Assembly (NCBI GenBank): GCA_903893315.1
Contig: CAITLU010000013.1
Location: 281,026 to 345,025 of the forward strand
DNA: 64,000 nt
From: an uncultured bacterium
GTDB lineage: Bacteria; Desulfobacterota; Binatia; UBA1149; CAITLU01
Direction: 5' to 3'
In this document: positions 1-8,149 of the stretch, one piece after another
Layout: each line of letters starts with the position of its first letter
Numbering within the stretch: the first letter of the stretch is position 1
Made by a program: the position numbers and the translations under genes
The notes under the pieces: model-generated
Told to the model about the DNA's origin: nothing
Database searches by the model: none
What the model saw: only the letters and a program-made list of their open reading frames with translations

Positions 1-885
1 GACGAGGATGCCCTTGATCGGAAAGAAGAGCTGCGAGAAGGCGATGTCGGGCATCGCAACGAACACCGAGCGGTCCTTGACCGTGCTGATGACATACCTT
101 CCCGTCGGCGAAACCCGCGACAGCAAACCGAAGGTCAGCTCTCCGTCCTCGCGCTTGTAGTCAGCCCAGGTGATGATCTTTTCATCGTTCATCACCATGT
201 TCTTGGACACCGGCAAGATCGCGTATGCACCCTTGTCGTTGCCGTAATCGACGTCGAGCCCGAGAACGCTGCCGTTGTCGGCGAACGAGTGGCAGTTGCC
301 GCACACCGGCAGATTATGCAGAACGATCGGCGGTCCCGACTGCGAATCGATGGTGCCGAAACGCCAGCGGATTCTCGACGGATCCTGCACCGCCGAAAGG
401 AACGGCAGCGGAACCTCGCGGTAGAAAAGCGGATCGCCGACCCTGTCCTTTGAAGTACGAACGTGAACCTGGGCCGAGGACAGAACTGTCGCACCGTCCG
501 CGTGGCTCACGCCGGTCACTACAACCGCAGCGTCCTTCTCCGAGGTCTGCTGCTTGATGGTTTCCCAATCCTTCTCGGAGGGGCGCCAGAGCGGGGCCTC
601 GACTGAAAAACGCAGGTCCTCGCTCTTGTTTCCAAGACGAACCGCCACCAGCCACCGGTCGACGTTCCCCGTCTTGTCATCCCACACGAAGGTGGGCGCG
701 ACGCTCTCCGGCGGAAACAGCGTTCGTTCCTGCGGATAGCTGATCTTCAGTTGTCCTACGGCCGCATCGATCGCGACCGTCGGCTGCGCATCCGCAGCAC
801 GAGCGGTCCCGGCCAAGGACAGGACCACGGCAATGACCGCCGGAAAGCTTGCAGCCATCACGAGGGAACGACAGGCCCTTGGCAT
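1..885 (-). CDS. Exported PD40-type propeller protein with a CxxCH haem motif (3' end outside window)
   Basis: The frame is open for 295 codons from an ATG at 885 to the left edge, so the C-terminus is missing. Residues 1-30 form a signal peptide: basic MPRACR start, hydrophobic core, then a GTARA cleavage motif. About 180 residues in lies CGNCHSF, a c-type haem attachment motif, and the following segment (GLLSRVSPTGRYVIST) looks like the first blade of a PD40/TolB-like propeller. This arrangement is seen in large periplasmic proteins of uncultured proteobacteria and planctomycetes. An electron-transfer or sensing role is possible, but no substrate can be named. The gene starts 9 nt after the tandem RidA gene on the same strand, so the two are probably co-transcribed. 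A shorter start at 858 (MAASFP) would remove the basic residues of the signal peptide. Confidence 0.7.
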   Translation of the reverse strand, partial: MPRACRSLVMAASFPAVIAVVLSLAGTARAADAQPTVAIDAAVGQLKISYPQERTLFPPESVAPTFVWDDKTGNVDRWLVAVRLGNKSEDLRFSVEAPLWRPSEKDWETIKQQTSEKDAAVVVTGVSHADGATVLSSAQVHVRTSKDRVGDPLFYREVPLPFLSAVQDPSRIRWRFGTIDSQSGPPIVLHNLPVCGNCHSFADNGSVLGLDVDYGNDKGAYAILPVSKNMVMNDEKIITWADYKREDGELTFGLLSRVSPTGRYVISTVKDRSVFVAMPDIAFSQLFFPIKGILV

Positions 886-894
886 CTTCGCTGA

Positions 895-2079
895 CTACCC
901 TCCCGATCTCGGCGGTGCCACGATCGCCAGCGCCTCGGCTTCACAAAGAAGCTCGGGCCGACACAGTGGGGCCGCGACCAGCGTGCTAGGGAAGCCGTCG
1001 AAGCCGCGATTGCGGAAGATCTCGCGCAGCGCCGGCGCGTCACCCGGGTGCTTCAGGTACGTGACCGCCGAGACTATGTCCCGAAAAGAGGCGCCCTGCG
1101 CGGCAAGAAGCGACGTTATGTTGCGCAGCATCCGATCCGCCTGGCCGGCAAAATCACCGACGTGAACGCTCTGCCCCGTTTCGTCGATGCTGGCCGTCCC
1201 CGAGACGTAAAGAGCGGTCTTGTTCGCATCGACGATGCGCAGCCCGCGCGAAAAGTCCGCGCCGTAGGTCCAGGCCTCGTTGAGCGTCGTGGTCGACATC
1301 AACGTGACTTGCAGCGGCTGCGACGACTTGACCGCGTACAGGCCCATCGAAACGTCGTGAGCATCGGCGAACGCAGCCCCCTGAACACCGGTGCTGGCAG
1401 GCCTTCGCTCGAGACCGCAGCGGTCGAAAAATTCGCGTCGGGCCCGGTTGAGATCGTCGTAGTCCCGGTCGATGTCGCGCAGATAGATCCAGGTACGGAT
1501 CACGTCGCGGAAACTCATCCCGGCCTCGTGCAGAAGACCTTCCGCCGCGCGGAACATGTTGCCGGTCTGCTCGAAGACTCCGTTGCCGCTGCCCCGAATG
1601 TCGCCTGCATGCACGGAGGTCTGCTCGCCGAGCCGAACGACGTTGGCGCGCGCGCCGCCCGTGCACTGCCGACACGAACACGACGGTGCCGTGTCCACCT
1701 CGGTCAGCGACCATGACTGCTCGGGATGAGGAAGCTGCGCGACAACCGCAAGTTCGAAGCAGGCCTCATCGCTCAGGGGCGGCTGCTCGATGCAGGTCAT
1801 CGCCGCTCGACACGCGGGGAGTCCGGCCTTGCCCAGCACCCGGAATCGCGCGTCGATGACAACCGAGAAATCCTGCCGGATGCGGCGGAAGAACAGCGTC
1901 TCCCTGACGACGGCATCGGGCCCGACGCCCTGGCCGGAAAGTAGTTCGAGCAGCGCCGAGTAGGCAGCCTCGGACTGCCGTGCAACCGATGCCGCGCCGT
2001 CGGTTGGACGGCACAGCACGAACAGCTCGTCGGCCGCCGCGCCACGAACCCGGCGAAAAGCGGTAAAGCAATCGCTCAT
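895..2079 (-). CDS. Tandem RidA-fold protein (RidA/YjgF-chorismatase superfamily)
   Basis: This 394-residue protein appears to contain two RidA-like halves. The middle has RDVIRTWIYLRDIDRDYDDL and the C-terminal part has SGTASIDETGQSVHVGDF, DIVSAVTYLKHPGD and a final CRPELLCEAEALAIV strand. The SGTASI...VHVGD and YLKHP blocks resemble FkbO/Hyg5 chorismatases as well as ordinary RidA enamine deaminases, and the length fits chorismatases better than the single-domain RidA of about 130 residues. A CSCRQC motif sits between the halves and could bind a metal. Start is ATG at 2079, preceded by a GGGAA ribosome-binding site. The enzyme could be a chorismate hydrolase or an imine deaminase; the sequence alone does not decide. 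Confidence 0.75.
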   Translation of the reverse strand: MSDCFTAFRRVRGAAADELFVLCRPTDGAASVARQSEAAYSALLELLSGQGVGPDAVVRETLFFRRIRQDFSVVIDARFRVLGKAGLPACRAAMTCIEQPPLSDEACFELAVVAQLPHPEQSWSLTEVDTAPSCSCRQCTGGARANVVRLGEQTSVHAGDIRGSGNGVFEQTGNMFRAAEGLLHEAGMSFRDVIRTWIYLRDIDRDYDDLNRARREFFDRCGLERRPASTGVQGAAFADAHDVSMGLYAVKSSQPLQVTLMSTTTLNEAWTYGADFSRGLRIVDANKTALYVSGTASIDETGQSVHVGDFAGQADRMLRNITSLLAAQGASFRDIVSAVTYLKHPGDAPALREIFRNRGFDGFPSTLVAAPLCRPELLCEAEALAIVAPPRSGG

Positions 2080-2271
2080 CGGATTCCCGCGGCAGTTTCG
2101 GTGATCGAGTTATGCGGCATTGCTTCGGACGATCGTATCAAGGAATTCCAGTCCAAGGGGCGCGATTGTCCCCGTCGAACGCCGCGCTTGTCAACCTGTC
2201 GGCAGCTCCAGCCTCTTGCCGGAGTGCAGCGCCCGACCAGTCACGGCAAGCTGCCGACCCCGAAAACGCAG

Positions 2272-2307
2272 AGCCCCCGGCAACCGTTCGTACGGCTGCC
2301 GAGGGCT
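2272..2307 (-). terminator. Hairpin terminator of the beta-helix gene
   Basis: An 11-bp stem with one mismatch (agcccccggca / tgccgagggct) encloses a 14-nt loop. Read on the minus strand it lies about 35 nt past the beta-helix stop codon and is followed after a few bases by a short T run (gcgtttt). It is a plausible Rho-independent terminator with a weak U tract. Confidence 0.5.
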
Positions 2308-2340
2308 ACTGACATTGCGTCCGGCGACGCAGAACGTGGC

Positions 2341-3507
2341 CTAGTTACAGGTCTGCCCGTTCCACGACGGCTGCAACCATGCGTACTCACGGGTGTTGTA
2401 CACGTTGTTCTTCGCGAAGCAGTTGTAGTGACCGGTTTCGAACATGATGTAGGTGATGTCGGCCGCGTACGGAGCCAACGCATGCGACGGATCCGGCGAA
2501 GTGCCGTTGCCGGTGATGATGTTGGCGCGGAACTTGTTCACGTCCGGATACGGCTCGACTGCCGGGGGGCGGGCGGTGCAGTCAAACGAACTCCCCGCTA
2601 CCGCCGTGCAGTAGTCGATCACCGCAATACCGTAGAAGTTATTGTTCGTGATGGTGTTCTTGTCGAAGATGCCGTAGTCCGTCCCCATCACCAGAACGCC
2701 GCCGCCGGCCGGCAGAGATCCTGACATCGATCCGGCTGGCGCACTGTTGGGCTCGTTGTTGTCGTGGACGTAGTTCCCGATGGCCTGCCAGTTCGCCATC
2801 GTGGCCAACGGCGGCAGTCCGGCCGCCGACGGGTGATAGAAGCCGACGCCGACCGTGTTGTCGTGCACGTCGTTGCCCTTGAGCTGGACGTTGTTCGACA
2901 CGGTGACCTCGAGTCCCGTCGGACTGTGAGAGAACTCATTGTTGAGAACACGCACGTTGTCCGAAGCCTCGACCCACAGAGCGCTGTCCTCGGAGCCGTA
3001 GGCCACGTTGCGCTTGACCAGGCCGTTGGCCGAAAGGGTCGGCCAGATGCCATTTTCCAGGTTGTCGATCGACTCGTTCTGCTCGATCTTGAAGTTCGTC
3101 ACGTAGCGCAGGTGGATGCCGTTGTTCGGAAAACCCTGCACGGTGAATCCCTTGATCTGCAGGCCGTCGATGAGATCGCTGGCGCCATTTCCCTCGGCCA
3201 GGATGCCATCTCTCTGGCCCGGCCCCGCCAGCAGCAGTACCTTCCTGCCCGCGTCGCGGTCGGCTTTGGATATCTTGGCGAGCAGCTTCAGCTTCTTGTT
3301 GATTGTTACCGCAGCGGTATTGGGCGCCTCGACGTAGGTTCCCGGATATACCGCAACCGTATCTCCGGCTTTGGCGCTATCGACCGCCGCCTGAATTGAT
3401 TCTCCCTCGTGGACGGAGATGGTCCCTGCCCTGCCCACTGAAGGTGTACAGACGACGGCCAGGCCCAAGCCCAGACCGATGCAAATGCTCAAACGACCTC
3501 GGTTCAT
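2341..3507 (-). CDS. Secreted right-handed parallel beta-helix protein
   Basis: The 388-residue product has a signal peptide (MNRGRLSICIGLGLGLAVVC... ending in VGRA-G) and then a right-handed beta-helix. It opens with ESIQAAVDSAKAGDTVAVYPG, a typical pectate-lyase-fold N-terminal cap, and continues with short strand-turn repeats rich in Asn, Asp and Gly (NNGIHL, NLENGIWP, NVRVLNNEF, NVQLKGNDVHDNTVGV). Such proteins act on or bind polysaccharides in the periplasm or outside the cell, and no catalytic signature identifies a substrate. The start is the ATG at 3507 because a GGAGG site (3513-3517) lies six bases upstream; an in-frame GTG at 3519 overlaps that site and is unlikely. The gene stands alone, with its own terminator. 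Confidence 0.8.
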   Translation of the reverse strand: MNRGRLSICIGLGLGLAVVCTPSVGRAGTISVHEGESIQAAVDSAKAGDTVAVYPGTYVEAPNTAAVTINKKLKLLAKISKADRDAGRKVLLLAGPGQRDGILAEGNGASDLIDGLQIKGFTVQGFPNNGIHLRYVTNFKIEQNESIDNLENGIWPTLSANGLVKRNVAYGSEDSALWVEASDNVRVLNNEFSHSPTGLEVTVSNNVQLKGNDVHDNTVGVGFYHPSAAGLPPLATMANWQAIGNYVHDNNEPNSAPAGSMSGSLPAGGGVLVMGTDYGIFDKNTITNNNFYGIAVIDYCTAVAGSSFDCTARPPAVEPYPDVNKFRANIITGNGTSPDPSHALAPYAADITYIMFETGHYNCFAKNNVYNTREYAWLQPSWNGQTCN

Positions 3508-3535
3508 CAAATCCTCCACGGTCCCATGCAGTAAT

Positions 3536-3566
3536 CTTTCGCTTTATGTTCGGTAATACGCGAAAG
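3536..3566. repeat. Inverted repeat in the beta-helix upstream region
   Basis: Perfect 7-bp arms ctttcgc and gcgaaag flank a 17-nt AT-rich centre about 30 nt upstream of the beta-helix start. It could be an operator or a 5'-leader hairpin. A TTGACT hexamer on the minus strand at 3599-3604 is a weak -35 candidate. Confidence 0.3.
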
Positions 3567-3661
3567 TAGGCCGGACACTAGTTCACGCGCGAGGCATGAG
3601 TCAAGGCCGAACGGACCCGAACTACGAAAAGTTCTCGGCACGACCACGGTTTGGGCTCCCC

Positions 3662-6118
3662 TCACCCTCCGGTCCTGGCCTTGAAGGTGTCTCCGTTTCG
3701 CAACAGCACATCGGCGGCCTCGAAGCGGCTCTCCCAGCACGCGTTGGTGTCGAGGTTTACGAGTTGAACCACCACCGGCGGATCGACCGCGAAGACTCCC
3801 GATGCGTACGTCGACCCCTTGGCCAGCGCCGACACCGACGTCTGGCCCACGACACCGGCTGTAACTTTTAACTTGCGAAGGCCGCGCTCGGTGCCGCTCC
3901 TGGCGCTCCACGAAGCCGCCCTGCTGCTCGCTCTCCACGATGTCGATGAAGCCGGAACCCCGGACTCGTACGCGAGAAGCGCGCCCGCGCTCAGGTCTAC
4001 GTAAACGCATACGCCATAGTCGGCGTCCGTCGTCGGATCGCCAAGCTGCGCGGCACTTACCGCGGCGCCGTGTGACCACTTCCACGACAGAGAGTCCACA
4101 TTCGGTGCCGCGCCCGCCTTGCGTTTCATGGTGATGCGAGAATCGCCGGCCTCCGCGCACCCTGCGCGCGGGGTCGGATCACACGGCGCGAACACGCGAC
4201 ACGCACGCGCCAACGTCGCCGCCTGTGTTGCCAGGTCCGCACTCTCCGCACCGGCAATAGTGGTCGAAACACGTTCCCACTTGGCGGGCGTGACGTCACC
4301 GGCTGAGACGGCAACCGGTCCCATGCGCCGGGTTTGCGCCAGCAGATCGCCGATCTGCGCGGCATCGGCAACCGCAGAATCGTAGCAGACCCCGGAATTG
4401 GCGTCGGCGTTGGCCGCGCGATCGGCCGCCGCGCATAAACCGTCGCGCAGCAGCAGATCGACGCGGCGCGGAGCGAACTTACGGATGCCGCCTTCGATCG
4501 GACCGGTCAGGTTGGGAAACAGCCCGTGCGTGAAGGCGCGGCGCACCGGGGAGTTCGAATTGTAATAGGCACCGTCGGGACCCACGTCCATTTCGGCCAC
4601 GCTCTCGTCGAGTCCGTCGGCAAAGTAGCGCACTTGTCCGGTCTGCCGATCGAGAACTCCGTAGCCAACTTTCATCGGCAGGCCGAGGTTGGCGAGCACG
4701 CCGGGCCCGATGCCGACGCCGGCCATGAAGTTGACACCGTTGGCCGCAATGCCCGCCAGCAGCGTGTTGAAATTGGTCTGACCAACCGCGCCGGGTTGGT
4801 AGACTTCCAGGTTCGCCGTCCAGGCCACCGTAGCGGACGAACCGTTGTCCATGATCTTGAAGATGTCTCTCTGGGTGGAGACGTAGATTTCGTCGTTGTC
4901 GGAGGAGACCGCGATCGAACCTGTCACCTGGCTGCCGACGTCCAGACTCCATACCTGGTTGCAGTCAGCGTCGACGGCGATCACGTTGCCGTGGTTGTCG
5001 CCGACATAGATGCGGGTGCCGTCGCTGCGAAGAGCCGGGGTTGAAGCCGAACCACCGGTAAAATCGCGCCGGCAGTGGATCTGCACTTCGGGGCCGCCCA
5101 CGGCGTCGACGACGTCGAGTCCGTACAGAGAACCCAGCGAGGAGATGCCGTCAACGGCTCCGTCCGCCTCGTCGGGTGCGGTGGCCGCCACCCACATGCG
5201 ACCGCTGTTGGCGTCTATCGAAAACGAGTTCGAGACCTCTATGCTGTTGCCGAGAATGGCCTCGAGAAAACTTTCCAACGTCGATCCGGGCGGGAAGTTG
5301 ATGAGAGTGCGCAGGTCGGCATCGACACTGGCAATCAGGTCCGGCGGCAGTGTCAGTCCCGGTCCGGCCGGGCTCGGCGATCCGGGCAGCGAAAACGGTG
5401 CCGCCAGGATCTGCGCGCCGGTCTCGCGATTGAGAAGATACAGATGTCCGTCACCGGTCAGGCCCGCTATCGCGTTGCGCTGCGGCAGGTAGCTGTTACC
5501 GAGCACCGCGTCCTGAGACAGCGTTCCGGTAAGCGTGAGACCGGTTCCCACGTCCCACGCCAGCGTGCCGTCGGTGCGGGCGGCGAAAGCGCGATCGTAC
5601 AGCGTGACGTAGACAAGTTCGGAGCCGGGACTGGCCGGGTCGTTGAGCACCATCGGCGCCACTCCTCCGGCAGGCGCGCCGGTGCCCGGTATCGACCAAC
5701 GCCTCGCTCCGTCGCTTGGATCGAGAGAGATAAGTGTCACGTTCTCGTGTGGCAGAAACGGTACCACGTAGAGATTGCCGGCAGCGTCGAAGACCGGCAC
5801 CGTCACGTGGAAGGTGGCGGGTTCGGTGTGCCAGTCGGCTTCGAATACCGGAGCCAACGCGATCGACACCTCGTCGCTGCTGGCCGGGTCGCTGTGCAGC
5901 ATGTGCCAGCGGTCACGCGCACCGAGCACCGGGTCGACCACGCCGACCGAGCGACATCCTTGCGGTTTCCACCAGGTCCTGTCCGGAACGTCGAAATGAA
6001 TTACCGTAGGCGCAGCCGCCTGAGCGGCTGAGCCTTGAAGGAAGAGCGCGGCGGCGAGGATGGCGGCAATACAGACCGAGGCAGCGGCGGTCGATCTCGA
6101 ATCGTGTTGAGTGATCAT
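3662..6118 (-). CDS. Secreted PQQ-type beta-propeller protein with Cys/Trp-rich C-terminal module
   Basis: This 818-residue protein starts with a signal peptide (residues 1-35, ending in AAQAA). Residues 60-560 contain propeller-blade signatures of the PQQ-like/quinoprotein family: VFDAAGNLYVVPF, LISLDPSDGARRWSIPG, RTDGTLAWDVGTGL, RIYVGDNHGNVIAVDADC, NDEIYVSTQRDIFKI, YGVLDRQTGQVRYF. From about residue 637 comes a separate 180-residue module with spaced cysteines, a central LSWKWS, YGVCVYVD and a closing NACWESRF...FKARTGG. I do not know its function; I have the impression of similar tails on other large secreted proteins from uncultured deltaproteobacterial lineages. Start is ATG at 6118; the ribosome-binding site is weak. 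Enzymatic PQQ use cannot be asserted, since many such propellers bind no cofactor. Confidence 0.75.
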   Translation of the reverse strand: MITQHDSRSTAAASVCIAAILAAALFLQGSAAQAAAPTVIHFDVPDRTWWKPQGCRSVGVVDPVLGARDRWHMLHSDPASSDEVSIALAPVFEADWHTEPATFHVTVPVFDAAGNLYVVPFLPHENVTLISLDPSDGARRWSIPGTGAPAGGVAPMVLNDPASPGSELVYVTLYDRAFAARTDGTLAWDVGTGLTLTGTLSQDAVLGNSYLPQRNAIAGLTGDGHLYLLNRETGAQILAAPFSLPGSPSPAGPGLTLPPDLIASVDADLRTLINFPPGSTLESFLEAILGNSIEVSNSFSIDANSGRMWVAATAPDEADGAVDGISSLGSLYGLDVVDAVGGPEVQIHCRRDFTGGSASTPALRSDGTRIYVGDNHGNVIAVDADCNQVWSLDVGSQVTGSIAVSSDNDEIYVSTQRDIFKIMDNGSSATVAWTANLEVYQPGAVGQTNFNTLLAGIAANGVNFMAGVGIGPGVLANLGLPMKVGYGVLDRQTGQVRYFADGLDESVAEMDVGPDGAYYNSNSPVRRAFTHGLFPNLTGPIEGGIRKFAPRRVDLLLRDGLCAAADRAANADANSGVCYDSAVADAAQIGDLLAQTRRMGPVAVSAGDVTPAKWERVSTTIAGAESADLATQAATLARACRVFAPCDPTPRAGCAEAGDSRITMKRKAGAAPNVDSLSWKWSHGAAVSAAQLGDPTTDADYGVCVYVDLSAGALLAYESGVPASSTSWRASSRAASWSARSGTERGLRKLKVTAGVVGQTSVSALAKGSTYASGVFAVDPPVVVQLVNLDTNACWESRFEAADVLLRNGDTFKARTGG

Positions 6119-6182
6119 TGCCGACGTCTACCCGACCGACCCACCCGTAGCCAGTTCGTCAGACTCGCGACCGAGCACTCAC

Positions 6183-8024
6183 TCAGCCGCCGGGCTTCCA
6201 CTGTGAGTACGCAGCATCGAGAGCCTTGGCCTGTGCGTCGCTCTCGGCCGCTTCCGGAGCGCGGCCGAGTGCGACCAGGACGGCAGTCGCGCGCCTGGCG
6301 AGATTCGCAAAGCTTTTCGCAATGGCGGCCTCGATGTTGTCGATCGGTGCAGCTGGCTCCCTGGTGCGCGCGACGAGGCCTGACGGCATCGTCGCCAATT
6401 GCCGCTCGAGAATCCGCAACGCCGCCGCCGTGTCGCCGCGGGCCGTCGCCTCGTCAGCCAGCGCGGCGGCGATTCGGTTGTTGGCAATGTACGGTGATTC
6501 GCGAATCCGCACCGGAGGCTCGACCCAGGGCGCCGAAATCAGCCAGGCCGCGCTCGCCGCGAGCAACAACGCCAGCGAGGCACGCCGCACATCTTGCCGC
6601 CGCAGAGCTTCGATCACTACCGCGATGCCGTAGCCGGCCACGGGTGTCAGCGTGAGCACTGCCGGAAAACGCAGACGCGAGAGATTGAAGAACACCGTGC
6701 ACACGATGACGGTCGCGACCGTCCAGACAAGTGCGAAGGTCATCGCCGGAGCGCGGCGGAGACCGAACACCGCGCCGACCAGCGCGAACGAACCGACCAG
6801 AGTCCACGGCACGAAGAAGCGCGAGGCCAGCGGAGCGCCGAGACGGAAGTAGTCGTAATTGGTGTTGTCCGGCAGTTCGTACCAGCGCCAGAAGCCGAAA
6901 AACTTGCGTGCGAGCAGGCCGGCCCAGTTCCACACGCTCTCGTGCGTGGCGATGGTGGCGCGGGCCACCGCCGGGAAACTCCACCCCTGCGCAGCCAGTA
7001 TCCGCGGTTGCCACGGACTGTAGCGCGTCCCGCTGAAGGCGCTCGCGTCAACGTCGTTGCCCATGATGAATGTCGGAGTGGGAGTGACTGCCGACTCGAA
7101 GGGAGGCAGCCCAACGGCGATGTTGCGGACCATGAGGGGACTCATGCCGACCAGCACGCCCACACAGGCAACCGCCGCCAGCGGCCACGCCCTGGTCGGC
7201 GTGCCGCCGAACCAGCCCCTGCGAACGCCGATCCACGCCGGCACCGCCGCCAGCACCATGTACGACGACGTTCCGGAGAACAGCAGGCCGAGCACCCCGC
7301 ACACGGCACCTGCGGCGAAAGCGCGTCCGCGTCTTTCGGGCGCGCTTACCGTGCGCAATGTCATCCACACCACAACCAGAGCGCCGACGCCGATGAAAGC
7401 ACTGCGCAGCAGCACGGTCTCGTAGTGAACGCCGGTGCCGAGCATGGCTGCCAGCAGGCCCGCCGCCAGCGCAGCCGTCGTACCCGCAAGAGACTCCGCG
7501 ATCAGGAACGCGACCAGAGCGCCGGCAACGCCCGCAAGTGCCTGGAGGGCGTAAACGATGCGAGGGTTCGGGGCGATCAGCCGGTAGACGGCTCCGACGA
7601 TGTAAGGGTATAGCGGGTCCTGCCAGTAGGATGCCGGCTTGAGCCACGAACTCCACACCTCGCGCACGTACTCGTCGTCGCAGGTGCGATACCATTCGTC
7701 GCGCACATCCTTGACGTCGCAGGCAAGCTGAGCACGCGAGGGCCAGAAACCGCTGCGCAGCAGCACGTCGCCGTCCGCTATCGCGTGTGCCCACGCGTCG
7801 AAGAAGTGCATGTCGGAGACATCCCAACGCTCGCCGTGAAGCAATGGACCGTCGCCGATTTCCCACCAGGTGAGTATCCGCAGCCCCGCCGCGACGATCA
7901 CGACGGCGAGCATCGCACATCGCCGCGCGCGCCGCGCCGGCACCGAAGGCGGCTGCCAGGCTTCGGGCGTTCTACCCACCCGCTTGAAGATTCCTCGGCA
8001 CAATTTGTTCAAGCAGATCCACAT
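6183..8024 (-). CDS. GT-C fold (GT39/ArnT-like) membrane glycosyltransferase with C-terminal soluble domain
   Basis: The 613-residue product has about ten hydrophobic segments and a basic cytosolic N-terminus (ARRARRC) before the first helix. The first extracytoplasmic loop is long and acidic and carries W-D-V-S-D plus conserved aromatic residues (WQDPLYPYIVGAVY), as in GT-C enzymes that transfer sugars from polyprenyl-phosphate donors. The C-terminal 120 residues are soluble and helical, with TPR-like character (AALADEATARGDTAAALRIL). The family transfers sugar to lipid or protein in the inner membrane; donor and acceptor are unknown. It sits 64 nt upstream of the propeller gene on the same strand. 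The start at 8024 gives a 30-residue cytosolic tail; a later Met at residue 38 is possible. Confidence 0.65.
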   Translation of the reverse strand: MWICLNKLCRGIFKRVGRTPEAWQPPSVPARRARRCAMLAVVIVAAGLRILTWWEIGDGPLLHGERWDVSDMHFFDAWAHAIADGDVLLRSGFWPSRAQLACDVKDVRDEWYRTCDDEYVREVWSSWLKPASYWQDPLYPYIVGAVYRLIAPNPRIVYALQALAGVAGALVAFLIAESLAGTTAALAAGLLAAMLGTGVHYETVLLRSAFIGVGALVVVWMTLRTVSAPERRGRAFAAGAVCGVLGLLFSGTSSYMVLAAVPAWIGVRRGWFGGTPTRAWPLAAVACVGVLVGMSPLMVRNIAVGLPPFESAVTPTPTFIMGNDVDASAFSGTRYSPWQPRILAAQGWSFPAVARATIATHESVWNWAGLLARKFFGFWRWYELPDNTNYDYFRLGAPLASRFFVPWTLVGSFALVGAVFGLRRAPAMTFALVWTVATVIVCTVFFNLSRLRFPAVLTLTPVAGYGIAVVIEALRRQDVRRASLALLLAASAAWLISAPWVEPPVRIRESPYIANNRIAAALADEATARGDTAAALRILERQLATMPSGLVARTREPAAPIDNIEAAIAKSFANLARRATAVLVALGRAPEAAESDAQAKALDAAYSQWKPGG

Positions 8025-8149
8025 GCCACGCGGACGCGAAGTTTACGGCAGAGACGAACGAAGATGTTATCGACACCGGGCGACGGCACCGACACCGAAA
8101 TGCCGCCGCAATCTGGATGGATGCGACCGGCGCGTCAAGGCCGCCGGAT

